From contig NW_026251742.1 of assembly GCF_025024155.1 (NCBI RefSeq), positions 186,001 through 250,000 of the forward strand: DNA of 64,000 nucleotides, written 5' to 3'. The stretch comes from Gamsiella multidivaricata (taxonomy: Eukaryota > Mortierellomycota > Mortierellomycetes > Mortierellales > Mortierellaceae). The notes under the pieces are model-generated. The model saw only the letters and a program-made list of their open reading frames with translations. It had not been told where the DNA came from and made no database searches. This document shows positions 1 to 10,680 of this stretch, one piece after another. The position numbers were made by a program, and so were the translations under genes. Position 1 is the stretch's first letter. Every line of letters starts with the position of its first letter.

Positions 1-95
1 GACCAAGAAGCCAACTGGTGATGCGTGCACAGTGACACTGCGATCGTTGAGAACCCATTAAAGGCCCGGCTGGATGTTTTATTCTTGATTTCTAG

Positions 96-714
96 TTCGG
101 TCTCGGCTCCTCCTCCTCCTCCTCCTCCTCCTCCTACTCCTCCTGCACATCTGCTTGATGTTGCTGAAGACTCTGCCGAAGATGAACAAGACCTGCAGAC
201 GCCTGGCCCAGAGCTCCATCCACAGGACGGTCCAAACGATGAGAAGGACAATCTCGTTGAGTTATTGGATGAAGGAGATGATACCCATCCACTTCGAGCT
301 GCGACTCCGCCTCGATCGATTACTCCGCCTCGCTCGGTAACTCCACTTCCTAAGAAGTTTGCCTCTGCCTCCAGAAAAGGAAAGGGAGTGAAGCACATGG
401 CCATACCGGTTCGAGAAGACCTTACTCCATCGCTGATCGGAGACACGGTGATGGATACTGCGTCCCTGAAATCTTCCCATAGCCCCATGGAAGCGTCAAT
501 GAAGGAATACCGGCAGAGGAAGGACACCTGGGATGGGTGGCATCTTGAGTCACAGCAGGAGGCCCTGAAGCTCAGGGAGCGGCAATTAGGCCTTCAAGAG
601 GGCCTACTTGAACAAAATGACCGCCAGCTTAAGCAAAACGCCGAGTCAGCTGCGGATATGAGACAGATGTTTTTCATGGTAGCAGAATCCCAGAAGATGG
701 GTCATGGCGTTTAG
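96..714 (+). CDS. 3' exon of a gene starting outside the window; disordered protein with C-terminal coiled coil
   Basis: The frame is closed by a TGA at 19-21, but a classic pyrimidine-rich acceptor ends at 95, so I read 96-714 as a terminal exon whose 5' part lies left of the window. The product has a run of nine prolines, an acidic stretch, SITPPRSVTP-like Ser/Pro repeats, a Lys/Arg-rich patch, then a Gln/Glu/Lys/Leu-rich coiled coil (KLRERQLGLQEGLLEQ and following) near the end. This architecture (disordered part plus C-terminal coil) is common in transposon-derived Myb/SANT-like proteins of fungi, but no DNA-binding domain is visible here. Function unknown. If the acceptor is not used, a GTG at 25 or internal ATG at 397 would be the only starts in this frame. 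Confidence 0.5.
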
Positions 715-818
715 TCAAACGTGTATGTTTTTGTGCACAAGAAAAGGCTCCCCCTACCCCTACCCACCTCTTTCCGAAAAACCCACCTCTGCTACACGTC
801 CTCTTCTGAGTTCCCTTC

Positions 819-1756
819 ATTGCCTCTTCACCGACTCGTTACAGCAGCACCTTCAGCAAAAAAAGCCGCTTTAAGAACTCACTCCTCACAAATACGGATA
901 ACAGCCTCTCACCATCTTTAAAAAACGCCGCCATCGCACCCCCGACCACACGCGATGATATCAAGGAGAACCTTCTACAAACACCAGAGCGCCAGCATGA
1001 GCCGTCAGAAGAGAAGAGTGTATGTTTCTGTCTCGCTTTGCAATGCAGCAGCGTGCTTTCTCCAAGAGTGTTTTTTCTCCCTTTGCTGACTAGAAACCCG
1101 TTCCCACTTCATTACAGACTTTCCAGCAACCAGCTCTGGACGGGTGCTACCGTTCAAGTATAGAGCGCGGCCTAGAGACAGATCCCTCGGCCGTCCCGGA
1201 ATGTATAGGGTTGTTGGTGGCAAATGGTGCCTCTGTTGATACCATCGACGTTTTTGACCTCGCGCAGGACTTTGTCGGGATTGCAATAAAAACTGTACAG
1301 CTTGGCAAACGGAAACATGACAGTGGCAACTCCTAGGCAATATCTTCAGCTCTCAGTGGCCAGGGTGATTACGATGATGGTGATGATAGCGATGGTGATC
1401 CACAGGCCACAAGCGAATGGTCTTGTTGGCAAAGGATGGTTCACCCCAAAACATTGCATCTAGCTGCAGATGTGATCAGGGAAAACAGGAAGCTGACCGA
1501 GGCGAGGAATGAACTCCGGCTGTTGGCTGTCACACAGATCATACAGGGGCAAATGACGAATATACTGAACGCCGGCGCTGCTGCTTTGGTTGCTCCTCTT
1601 AAGCCTCTAGCCATACCAAACTTCAAACCACCAAAAACACCAACACCAATACCAATACCAACACCAACACCAACACCAACACCAACACAACCGCGCAGAT
1701 CATCACGTATAGCATCAGGACATCAGCAACAGGGAGGAAAACGGTTTTGCAAGTAA
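819..1756 (+). pseudogene. broken two-exon coding relic with an in-frame TAG
   Basis: An open frame of about 200 nt ends at 1019 with donor GTATGT. An acceptor at 1116-1117 resumes in the same phase at 1118. From there the frame runs through a fold-like stretch (PECIGLLVANGASVDTIDVF, 1193 onward), meets a TAG at 1334-1336, and continues in the same frame through an acidic Asp/Gly segment, a helical segment (ENRKLTEARNELRLLAVTQ) and a Pro-Thr repeat to a natural stop at 1754-1756 after a basic RRSSRIASG tail. One substitution would reopen it, so I call it a recently broken gene. No start codon was found. The part downstream of the stop (from ATG 1436) is a 106-residue ORF on its own. Family not recognised; the neighbouring exon at 96-714 has a similar disordered-plus-coil style, which suggests transposon ancestry but does not prove it. 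Confidence 0.45.
1627..1690 (+). repeat. ACACCA/ATACCA microsatellite
   Basis: Hexamers of the form aacacc/aatacc are repeated about ten times inside the broken gene. They encode a Pro-Thr/Pro-Ile dipeptide tract. Confidence 0.85.
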
Positions 1757-2662
1757 AGGCTATCGTTTAATTCAGATATGTGATGACTGGATTTCGCCCA
1801 CGGCCTGCTTGTAGCACGTTTTGCATGAAACCTTCCCTAAATTCCTGACCGTTTTGTTCAAACGGCTCCTCCTCTCCCTTCTCCTGACCTGCAACAGGCC
1901 GAGTTCCACGATGTACAGCACAGTCTGCTTCAGGTAAGGTCCCTGTTTAGAAGAGGGGAGGGGAGATGTCGCATGTACGCAGCTTGTGACCCTAAGACGC
2001 ATTTGCCTGCGGACAACCTTTCTTGTCAAAGTATCATATTTCTGGGGCTGGAAGGAAAGAGAGATGTTGAGCTGCACGAACGATCATTCGTTGTATGTAT
2101 GCTTTGTGCACCATACTCTGGGCTGTCGCAACAAAAGCGAATGATGAGCGCATGGCGCGTGTACTTGCTCAACTAGAGCGCCTCTCGTGTTGAGCGCGAA
2201 AAGGGCACTGACGCGATTGTGGTTCGTGCCTGATTACACCATGACCTTTGGTCGCTTGTGTAAAACACCTCGACCTTCGAAAAAGACTGCATGATCAGAC
2301 ACGCGTAGGGCTGTAGAGGAAGTATTTGCCTGCTTTGCCTGACGCAACGATAATGAGCAGCTTTGATGCATCCCGATCTTGATAGCTAACGCAGCTGTAG
2401 TCGTGTGAAATGTCCTCTATTGACCGTTCAACATGCCATTTCGTGGTAGTTTTTGCCACCAATTCAAAGTGGCTTCCAAAAAAAAAAAAAAAAAAAAAAA
2501 GTGACTGGCAAAAAAAATATCGAAATCAAAACAATCAACAAAGAGAGTCTGCTGGGACGCTCTTCGCTTGCCCTTCGCCCTTGACATCCACCCACCACTC
2601 CCACTCTCATCCTTTCCCCTCTCCATCCCCTCCCCCCTTAACCCTTCCATATAACATACATC
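1757..2662. promoter_or_regulatory. intergenic region and PUF6 promoter
   Basis: No gene is visible. It carries an uninterrupted A run of about 23 bases (2478-2500) and a pyrimidine-rich stretch with CCACTC, CCCC and CTTCC blocks immediately upstream of the PUF6 ATG at 2663, the usual look of promoters in this window. No TATA box was seen. Confidence 0.5.
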
Positions 2663-4870
2663 ATGGCTGTCGCAAAGCGCAAGTCGAGCAGCATCACCGC
2701 TGAGAAGCCCCAGAAGAAGGTCAAGGCTGCAAAGGAGTCCAAGGTCGCTGCTGCCCCTACGGCCTCCAAGAAGAAGATTCTCTTTGGCAAGGTCCTTGAG
2801 GAGGAGGACAAGAACAACGGCGATAGTGATGAAGACGAGGACGAGGGCGAATTAGAAGAAGAGCCTATCCGCGACGACGATGAGGAGAACAGTATGGATG
2901 TTGATACTCCTGACCAGACCGTTCCTCAGAAGAACAAGCTCCGTACGTTGTTGTTTTGTTCCTACTTGCGGTCGCCTGAATGCATTAAAGTGTCTGAGAG
3001 TAACTACGAAACTAATTTTTCTTCTTGACTCTCACCAACCCCTTCTCGATGACATTTCCTGGATCTCGACACGTATACAATTAAACCACGCCAAATTTGA
3101 TATTCAATTCGGCAACAACTCTAGCTACTAAGGAGGTCAACGCACAAAAGAAGGCCCTTCGCGAGGAGCGCCGATCACACAAGCCCAACTCAGAACTCAT
3201 CTACCCAGCCAAGAAACTTTGGGAGAAGCTGCGTCTCAAAGAGCTCCCCAAAGCCGAGCGCCAGGCGGTGATGAAGGACATGATGGCGCTGATCACTGGT
3301 AAGGTTCAGGATATCATTTTCAAGCACGACATGTCCCGTATCATCCAGTCCTGTCTGAAGCACGGAAACGAGGCCCAGCGCAATGTCATCGCAGGAGAAC
3401 TGGTCGGCCACTACTTGACGCTGTCAAAATCGATGTACGGACGCTTTATTGTCGTGAAGATTCTGCACTATTGCCAGAAGTACAGGGAAGCGATCATCAA
3501 GGAGTTCTATGGAAAGGTCCGCCAGCTGATCAAGCACAAGGAAGCTTCAACAATCATCGAGGATGCATATTCGATCTATGCCAACTCAGCACAGCGGGCA
3601 GCATTGATCCAGGAGTTTTACGGTCCCGAGTTCAGACTGTTCAAGGTCGAGGACAAGAAGACGTTGACAGAGATTTTGGAGCAGAACCCGGCCAAGAAGG
3701 AGAACATTATGAAGCACCTCATGGAGACGTTGCAGGGATGTCTGGAGAAGGGAACCATTGGATTCAGCATCGTACATCGTGGTTTGCTCGAGTACTTTGA
3801 GCATGCTAACGCCAAAGGCATTCAGGTATGGTTCTTTTCTATGCGCTTTATTTCTCATTTCCAGGATTCCTTGGTCAAGACCTTTGTAACTTAACGTTTT
3901 GTTCAAATAATGTCTCTTGTAGGAGATGTTGGACGTGATGAAGGAGCAGGCGGTTGAGATATTGCATACGAAGGAGGGCGCTCAGGTCGCAATGCTGTGC
4001 CTGCTTTACGCCACGCCCAAAGACCGTAAGGCGATGCTCAAGACAATGAAGCCCTTCGTGGTCAAGATTTGCAAAGAGGAATACGGCCACATGGTGATGC
4101 TTAGGATGTTCGACGTTGTGGACGATACCGTGTTGATGAGCAAGGCTATCCTTGCGGAGATTATCAAGGAGATGGAAGACATTGCCAAGGACAAGTTTGG
4201 TCGTCGTGTGATTCTCTACTTGCTTGCAGGGCGGTCACCCAAGTACATTTCCCCTCAGAACATTGAGCTCCTCGCCAAGGGCGACGCTGTTCGTGCCAAT
4301 ACCAGTAAGAAGGATGCAGCGGTCCGCTCGGCCGAGTTGCTCGGATACATCTCCCCTGCATTGATTTCGTTGATCGCGACCAAGGCCCGGAGCCTGACGA
4401 GCGAACCTCTGGCTTGCCAGGTCGTCTTCGAGACGATGTTGCATGCTGTTGGGGATAAGCAGTCAGCAACGGATGCGCTCCTAGAGATGGCGGCCGTAGA
4501 CCCTTCAGAGTCGACATCGGAGCAGCCCAACCCACTGTTGAGGATGCCAACGGATCGATTGTACAAGACGTTGGTCCAGTCGGATTACAAGGCGCCACTT
4601 GCGGAGCCCAGCTTACATTTCGCGAATGCGTTGTTGCTCAAGATCTCGCCCTATATCGGGTACTATGTTCTGGAGAGCGGTTCGAGTGCATTTGTGGTGC
4701 TAGCGCTGTTGGAGAACCCTGAGACGGCAGAGGAGATGAAGAAGATATTGACCACAAAGACCAAGGGATCATCAATAACACTCCAGAAGGAAATGGAGAA
4801 GCTGGTTAAGGGCAAGCCAGAGAACGAGCACAAAGCCGTTAGGCTGATCTTGGAGACCCTGGCCAAATAA
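2663..4870 (+). CDS. PUF6: Puf6/PUM3-type pumilio repeat protein
   Basis: Three exons, 2663-2942, 3125-3825 and 3923-4870, join in phase to 642 residues. The N-terminus is Lys/Ala-rich, then acidic (SDEDEDEGELEEEP). The middle carries pumilio-type helical repeats (for example DIIFKHDMSRIIQSCLKHG and MYGRFIVVKILHYC), and the last exon continues the repeats (GHMVMLRMFDVVDD) into the C-terminal CPL-type region typical of Puf6/Penguin. In yeast Puf6 is a nucleolar protein of 60S subunit assembly that also represses ASH1 mRNA; human PUM3 is the counterpart. Length fits the family. The ATG is preceded by TACATC and follows a pyrimidine tract. The next gene is 0.6 kb downstream. Confidence 0.95.
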
Positions 4871-5491
4871 AGGGGCGGCAGAGTAGGAAGCAACCCCAAA
4901 CATCGGCATCTATCTTCATCATCTTTCATCGCGCCACACACCACCACAACAGCACCCTGGTGGCTATAATATTACTTTTGTCTTGTTCATCAAATCATCA
5001 AATAAACACCATCGCATATCACTGTTATATCCATGCCTTTTGTTGTTGTGCCTGCCCCTAGTCTAGTTCAGGAACCAAACTAAAGAGAGCCATATGATCT
5101 ACACAGCCTATTCCTCTAAAGAAAAATGCGTCCCTACCCACGAACCATGGCCCATGTTAAGTGCTGCATTTGAGCAGAGTCAGGCGGATTAGGCTGTTTT
5201 TTGGGGAAAAGGGGTGCCAGAGGTGCTGCTGTGAACAGAGGAATGAGAAATAGGGGTGCAGGCAGGGGATCACGCGTGAAGGAACATCAAGACGTCAACG
5301 ATCTGTCCTTAATGTCAGCCGTTAGTCTTCTTTGCCAGGAACTACATTCCATCTTGCTGGGTCCTCAGCCCTTGCCTATCTTCTATCTTCTAATCCCTCT
5401 ACCCGCAATAACATTTAAATACAACCCCCATCGGCCTCCCTCCCACGCATGTAGAAATTCCTCCTATCACACCCTATCCTCCTAGTCTACC
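4871..5491. other. intergenic: PUF6 3' region and promoter of the Cys-rich gene
   Basis: Contains an AATAAA at about 5000, a plausible poly(A) signal of PUF6. An A/T-rich TTTAAATA element near 5413 could be the TATA box of the gene starting at 5492. An open frame at 5201-5485 lacks domain or composition signals and is not called. Confidence 0.45.
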
Positions 5492-5929
5492 ATGGCCTGC
5501 ACATTCTCCTGCACATCCTTTTTCACAAAGGCTCTTTTCTGCCAGAACAAGAACCACTTCGACATCCCCTCCACCATCCCCACCATCGGACTCGACCCCA
5601 TCCTCGACACCTGTCTCTGCGTCCAAGGAAACATCGACGCCCTTCACTCCTGCGCCTCCTGTCGCGCAAAGAACAATATCACCAACGGTGATGCCACCTG
5701 GGTCTTCATCGATGCCTGCAACAAAGAATTTCCCGATCGACGTCTCTGGCTGCCCTCCGCTGCCGGACCCAGTCTCAGGCCCTGGGGACTCACTCGAACA
5801 GGACACAGCCCCCAAATCGGTGATAAGATCGCTTTGCGGCGGAGGCTCCTCAATGCCATGAATGTCTACTCCGTCCTCTTAGTTGTCTCCACAGCAGCAT
5901 CCATGTGTTCCGCCATCCTCTCTACATAG
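5492..5929 (+). CDS. small Cys-rich protein with hydrophobic C-terminus
   Basis: A 145-residue ORF starts at ATG 5492, with an in-frame TAG just upstream and a TATA-like element about 75 nt before. It has nine Cys in the N-terminal half, including C-L-C and C-x2-C spacings around DTCLCVQGNIDALHSCASC, followed by Asn-rich text (NNITNGDATWVFIDACN). This resembles the Cys-rich core of small secreted or GPI-anchored fungal proteins. A hydrophobic tail (VYSVLLVVSTAASMCSAIL) could be a GPI signal. There is no N-terminal signal peptide. Between about 5730 and 5860 the -1 frame looks more protein-like (Cys-Pro-rich, reading GCPPLPDPVSGPG) than the annotated frame, so two compensating frameshifts are possible. 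Could be functional, or a decaying family member. Confidence 0.5.
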   Translation: MACTFSCTSFFTKALFCQNKNHFDIPSTIPTIGLDPILDTCLCVQGNIDALHSCASCRAKNNITNGDATWVFIDACNKEFPDRRLWLPSAAGPSLRPWGLTRTGHSPQIGDKIALRRRLLNAMNVYSVLLVVSTAASMCSAILST

Positions 5930-6166
5930 CCCAGCGTTGTTCGATGTCCTAAATCAACCATGTACTGTACATGCTCTCCTTTGTCAATAGTATCTTACAT
6001 ATATTTATCTTATCTCCATAATACAAAGCCATTTGGCGACGCGAGTAATCCATAAAATGCATGCATTATTCAAGGTGCTATGTATGTAACAACGATTCTA
6101 AAAAGACGCTCCAACGCCCCTGCCTCGCTTCTTAACTGTCTCCGTTCGAACCAATCAATCTGCCTC

Positions 6167-8863
6167 TTAATCAATATCCATGTCCTTCGAGTCATCGTGC
6201 TTGGTCTCCTCCTCCGACGCAGGCTTCTCCTCCTTCTTCTCCTCAGCAGGCGTCTCGGGAGTCTCGACCACCACAGGCTTGGGCTTGGGCTTGTTCATGA
6301 TCGGCGTGGCAAAGTAGACGATATCATCGCGCTGCTTGCGGATCTCAGCTGATGAAATAGCGGGTGTTTCGTACTTCTTGAGCATCGACTGGCGCTCCAA
6401 CTTGTTCTCGATCCAGGTCTGAGCCTTCGAGCACTTCTCAACAATCTGGTTCTTCTCCTCTACAGGAATATGCGCATACTTCTCCTCTGTGCTCGTTGCC
6501 TGGGACATCAACTGGTTAATCGACTCGCGCAACTCACGAGCAGCGTTGACACGGGCCTCGACCTCGCGGTAACGCTCAACAACGGGCTTGCCAACAACCT
6601 GGAGCTCACCCAACTTGGAAGCGTACACAGACTTGGTAGTCTCGTCGCCCTCGTCGTACAGCCAGTTCTCAGCATCGTTCAAGTCCTTGACAAACTTCTC
6701 CTTATCGGCAGGGTTGATAAAGTCCTTGTAAAGACCATCGACCTTCGAGCGCATGTCATAGATATACTCCTCCAAAGCGTTCTTGGCCATCTCAGTGTCG
6801 ACAACCAATTTGTCCGATGCAATCATCTCGTTCTCCTTTTCCTTGAGCTCGGTAAGAACAGAGCGGTCCAGGGAAGAGGTGGCACTGACAACGGGCAAGT
6901 CAGCCTTCTTGACCAGCTTCTTGACCTTGCGGGTCTCGGCAGCAGGAGCGGCAGCAGCCTCCTCAGAGCCTTCAGCGGGGGCAGCATCAGCCTTGGGGGC
7001 CTCAACGGGCTCCTCCTTAACGACCTCCTCAACAACATATGCGCTCTCGACGGACAGGACACCGTGGATGTTGACTCTGGCCTTGACCTTGACGCAAACG
7101 GGCTCGCCGTTGATGGGCTCGACGTTCTTGATGGAGAAACGGGCAATCCAGGGGTTGATACCGGCGGGGATGCTCTCGGGCTGGGCATACTGGGCCTCAA
7201 GATCGAAGGGTGCGGAGCGGTAGAAAGTTAAGACCTTGGTCGAGGGGATGGAGTTGTTCTTGTTGAAGACAACGAGTTCGGTCTCCTCCTCCTCGGGGGT
7301 AGGCTGCCAGGTCATCTTGATAGGGTAGTTGGTGATATCCTGGACAGTGAAGTCACGGACCTTGAAGGAGGGCGACAAGATAGCGCACTGGAGAGCAGCA
7401 CCACGAGCAACGGCCTCATCCTGGTTCAAGGTCGAGGAGAGCTCCTTGCCGAAGTAGGCCTGGATGCGCTCCTTGAGGGCAGGAATACGGATCGAACCTC
7501 CAACCATCTCGACGGCATCAATATCATCAACGGTCAGGCCAGCATCCTCCAAGGCCTGCTTAATGGGAGCCTCGACACGCGTGATCAACTCCTCGGCGAG
7601 CTTCTCGAACTCCTCGCGCTTCATCACCGAGGAAACATCGCGGTCCTCCATAATGGATTCGATGTTGAGAGGGGCCTGCGAGTTGGCCGAGAGGATCTTC
7701 TTGAGCTTCTCGCATCCAGCCATTAAACGGATCATGGCCTTACCGTTCGACTTGACGTCGATGCCATACTTGGTCTTGAATTCGGCAGCAAAGTGGTCGA
7801 CCAACATGCGGTCAAAGTCACGGCCTCCAAAGTGTCTATCAAAGGCGCGGGACTTGACAGTGAGCTGTCCCTTGATGTAGGAAACGACAGAAACAGTGTA
7901 GGAAGAGTGACCGACATCGACAAAGCAGATGTTGCGAGGCTTATCCTCGGGCAAATCAGTCTTGGTGATACCGTAGCCGAGAGCGGTGGCGGTCGAGTCG
8001 TTGATCAGGCGGAGGACGTTGAGGCCAGCGATCTCGGCAGCATCGAGGACGGCACGGCGCTGGACATCCGTGAACCAGGCGGGAATGGCGATGACGCAGT
8101 CGGAGACGGGGAGCTTAGTCTCATTGGTGGCAATTTCCTTAACCTTGGTAAGGTACATGGCGAAGACCTGAATAGTGGTGAAGGTAGTCTCCTGTCCCTG
8201 ATAGTTAATCTTGACAGAGAGCTGGCCATTGACATCGACGAGGGGGGCGGTCAAGTATTGCTTCTCAATTTCCTGAATCTCCTTGTCGGCAAAGGTGCGT
8301 CCGATGATGCGCTTCAAGGACGAGATGGTGTTCTTGAAGTTGGAGATCTCTTGCGTCTTGGCGGTCTCGCCGAGGTAACGCTGCTTGGGTCCGAACGAAA
8401 CCAAGGACTATATGGATAAGAAAAGACATTGCCGTATTAGAAATCTGCATTCTTGATCGAAGGAGAGACCGAGGTGATAATATAGGCAGCCAAAGACATA
8501 CGGGCGTGAAGCGGTTCGAGACTTCATTGCAGATAACGTCGATACCACGGTTTCTGGCAACGGCGATAATCGACTGCAAGTTTCCGAAATCAATACCTAC
8601 ACAGAGTGAAAGGATGAGGACATGAGTAAGGTGTAGTTAGCATTCTGTTGATATTCTCCACGAATTCTGTGCGAACATGCGATCCCTTCTTGTTTGTATT
8701 GTGCCGCTGAAAGCTGCGAGAGGGCAGTTGGTGCTTTTTGTTTGCTGCAGACATGTGTTGAAATAGCCGCATAGAACAAAGGCACTACAGCACCGTAATA
8801 TGCATGCTGTTCCTTTGCATACTGCAGTATCGATAAAAAGAGCTACATACCAACGACAGACAT
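6167..8863 (-). CDS. SSE1: Hsp110/Sse1 chaperone (nucleotide exchange factor for Hsp70)
   Basis: Three exons on the minus strand, 8863-8851, 8596-8502 and 8407-6167, give 782 residues. The start MSVVGIDFGN is split by an intron after only 13 coding bases. The protein has an Hsp70-type nucleotide-binding domain (SFGPKQRYLGETAKTQE, IAIPAWFTDVQRRAVLDAAE, VDVGHSSYTVSV, VEMVGGSIRIPALKE), a beta domain, a long acidic/Ala-rich linker (EEPVEAPKADAAPAEGSEEA) and a helical lid, ending DDSKDMDID. The long insert and acidic end are hallmarks of Hsp110 rather than Hsp70. Family members act in the cytosol as exchange factors and holdases. The gene shares a 534-bp divergent region with the FSH hydrolase. 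Confidence 0.96.
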
Positions 8864-9397
8864 GATGATGGGTTGAAGGAGAGAGGAGGTGATGGGAGGT
8901 GTGATGGGATGAGCGGGGTGAAGAAGAAGAAATGAATCAGAGAAGATCTTTCTGCTTTCTGGTGCGCAAGAGACAAGGTGACTGTTAATCAGCGAAGATA
9001 AACAACGCCTCATTTTCTATCTATGGAAAGGGCTGGTTCGAGCGCAACCACACAGGAAAGGAGCCTGAAGATCTGGGGACGAGGACCCTATCTATGGGAA
9101 AACAAAAGCAGGTTTCCTTCCTGGATCCGGCCTTCTTCTTCACTTAAAAGTGCATCTCTATATCGTGTCTTTTATCACTAGAAGTAGCCCTTTGCTGCAA
9201 GGTGGCGACCAGAAAGTGGAACACCAACAGTGCAGAGAGCAACGGTGGGCGCTGCTTAGAAATCCTGCAGCGGCGGACGACACCAAAATACAAGGAAGAA
9301 CGTCCGCTTCAATGACCGACTATTTTCATACAAGACCAGCATAGCAGCTGCTCCGTCCTCATTCACTCCTCCACTTCCATCCATCCCAAGTTGAAAG
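8864..9397. promoter_or_regulatory. bidirectional promoter between HSP110 (-) and FSH hydrolase (+)
   Basis: The 534 bp separates two divergent starts. It contains scattered GAA/TTC half-sites (for example around 8940-8965 and 9110-9140) that might serve heat-shock factor, but I see no perfect alternating three-unit element. No ORF here is convincing. Confidence 0.5.
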
Positions 9398-10680
9398 ATG
9401 ACCCTCCGTATACTCTGTCTTCACGGATACACTCAGGTGCAGCCTTGTTTGGCGAAGCAACAGTACTCAGCTATATCTCAGAAGGATCAGCACATTAACA
9501 AATGACGTATATGATAAGTATCTTAGAACGCACTCTCGTTCACCAAAAAGACTGCAGTCTTTCGCAAATCACTCAAGGGTATCGCTGATCTCGGTAAATG
9601 ACCGCCAACTGCTCAACTGCTTGATCGAAAGATGCTGGCTGCAAGTGGAGAGACACAGGTGATAGCATTCAGCCGCATAGCTTTTAACGCTGGTCTATCT
9701 GGATTATTTTCATCCGCCGAATAGTATATATAACAGCACCCCATGTTGTGCCCATTCCAACATTGAACACTCCCGAAGAACGCGAGAACGACCAACTGGA
9801 AGAAGACTCGGGACCTGGTATGTCGTCGTGCTGATCTGAGTACTCGAGGTTCATGCTCCATTTTGATACGACCTAACACACTGTCATGTTTATGTAGAGG
9901 CAATCCCATACGGATGGTGGACTTCATCACCAGAAAAGCCCCAGTACAAGGGCTTTGACGAGAGCTTAGTTGGACTTCGGGAAGTCCTTGAAAAGCAGGT
10001 CAGCAACCCTTGTCCTAGATATCTCTGATGAAAAAAACATACCGACACGTGTGCTAAATCATCGATATTCTTGCATCATTTCACAGGGACCATTCGATGG
10101 CGTTATGGGATTCTCGCAAGGCGCATCCATGGCCAGCATACTTCAACTGCTCCTGGAACGACCCTATTTGTCTCCCATCATGAGTGGACTACAACACGAC
10201 CCCTTCAAGTTTTCCATCATCGTGTCAGGATTCGAACCCAGGGATGCGGAAAAGTTGGCCTGGTACACCAACAAGTATCCTGTTCTCGAGAAACCGCGGA
10301 AGAGGAGGAGTGAGGACGACGACGAAGACATCATGGAGGTTGACCAGGACGACGACAAGGAGAATGTTGAACCAAAGTATCTGCATGGAGTCCAGGGCGC
10401 AAGCATGCATGTTATTGGACGCAACGACGTTATCATCCAGCAAGGTACAGCGCGAAGCAGCCTCCTTCATGTGATATGCCCAGTCAAGCAAACAGGTCTA
10501 ATCAGGGCACTAATGGAAAACGATATTTTGTTTGATGTGCCTTTAGAACGATCCGAGGCTCTGCTAAAGCACTATCAACACAAGACTCCAGTAACTTTAT
10601 ACCACGATGGTGGCCATTATCTGCCCTCGAATGCAGCCAGCCGACAGGCATACAAGTCATTTGTACAGTCATTCATATAG
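9398..10680 (+). CDS. FSH-type serine hydrolase
   Basis: Five exons, 9398-9436, 9527-9593, 9737-9817, 9898-9998 and 10087-10680, join in phase to 293 residues. The start MTLRILCLHGYTQN and the APHVVP and YGWW motifs are those of the fungal FSH1 family (serine hydrolases related to human OVCA2). The nucleophile is Ser106 in GFSQGA; the catalytic His is His273 in HDGGHYLP near the C-terminus. A charged insert (RRSEDDDEDIMEVDQDDD) sits between strand and helix and is longer than in compact family members. Substrate unknown; these enzymes are alpha/beta hydrolases with esterase activity. An AATAAA near 10747 is a plausible poly(A) signal. Confidence 0.92.

Noticed and set aside
6470..7231. 253-codon plus-strand ORF
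   Set aside because: It is antisense to the well-supported HSP110 exon, Leu-rich as expected from the complement of a codon-biased gene, and has no domain.
7793..8419. 208-codon plus-strand ORF
   Set aside because: Antisense shadow of the HSP110 ATPase domain.
10227..10242. GGATTCGAACCC, identical to the T-arm end of a minus-strand tRNA
   Set aside because: It lies inside the FSH coding exon (SGFEPRD) and no matching anticodon or acceptor arm surrounds it.
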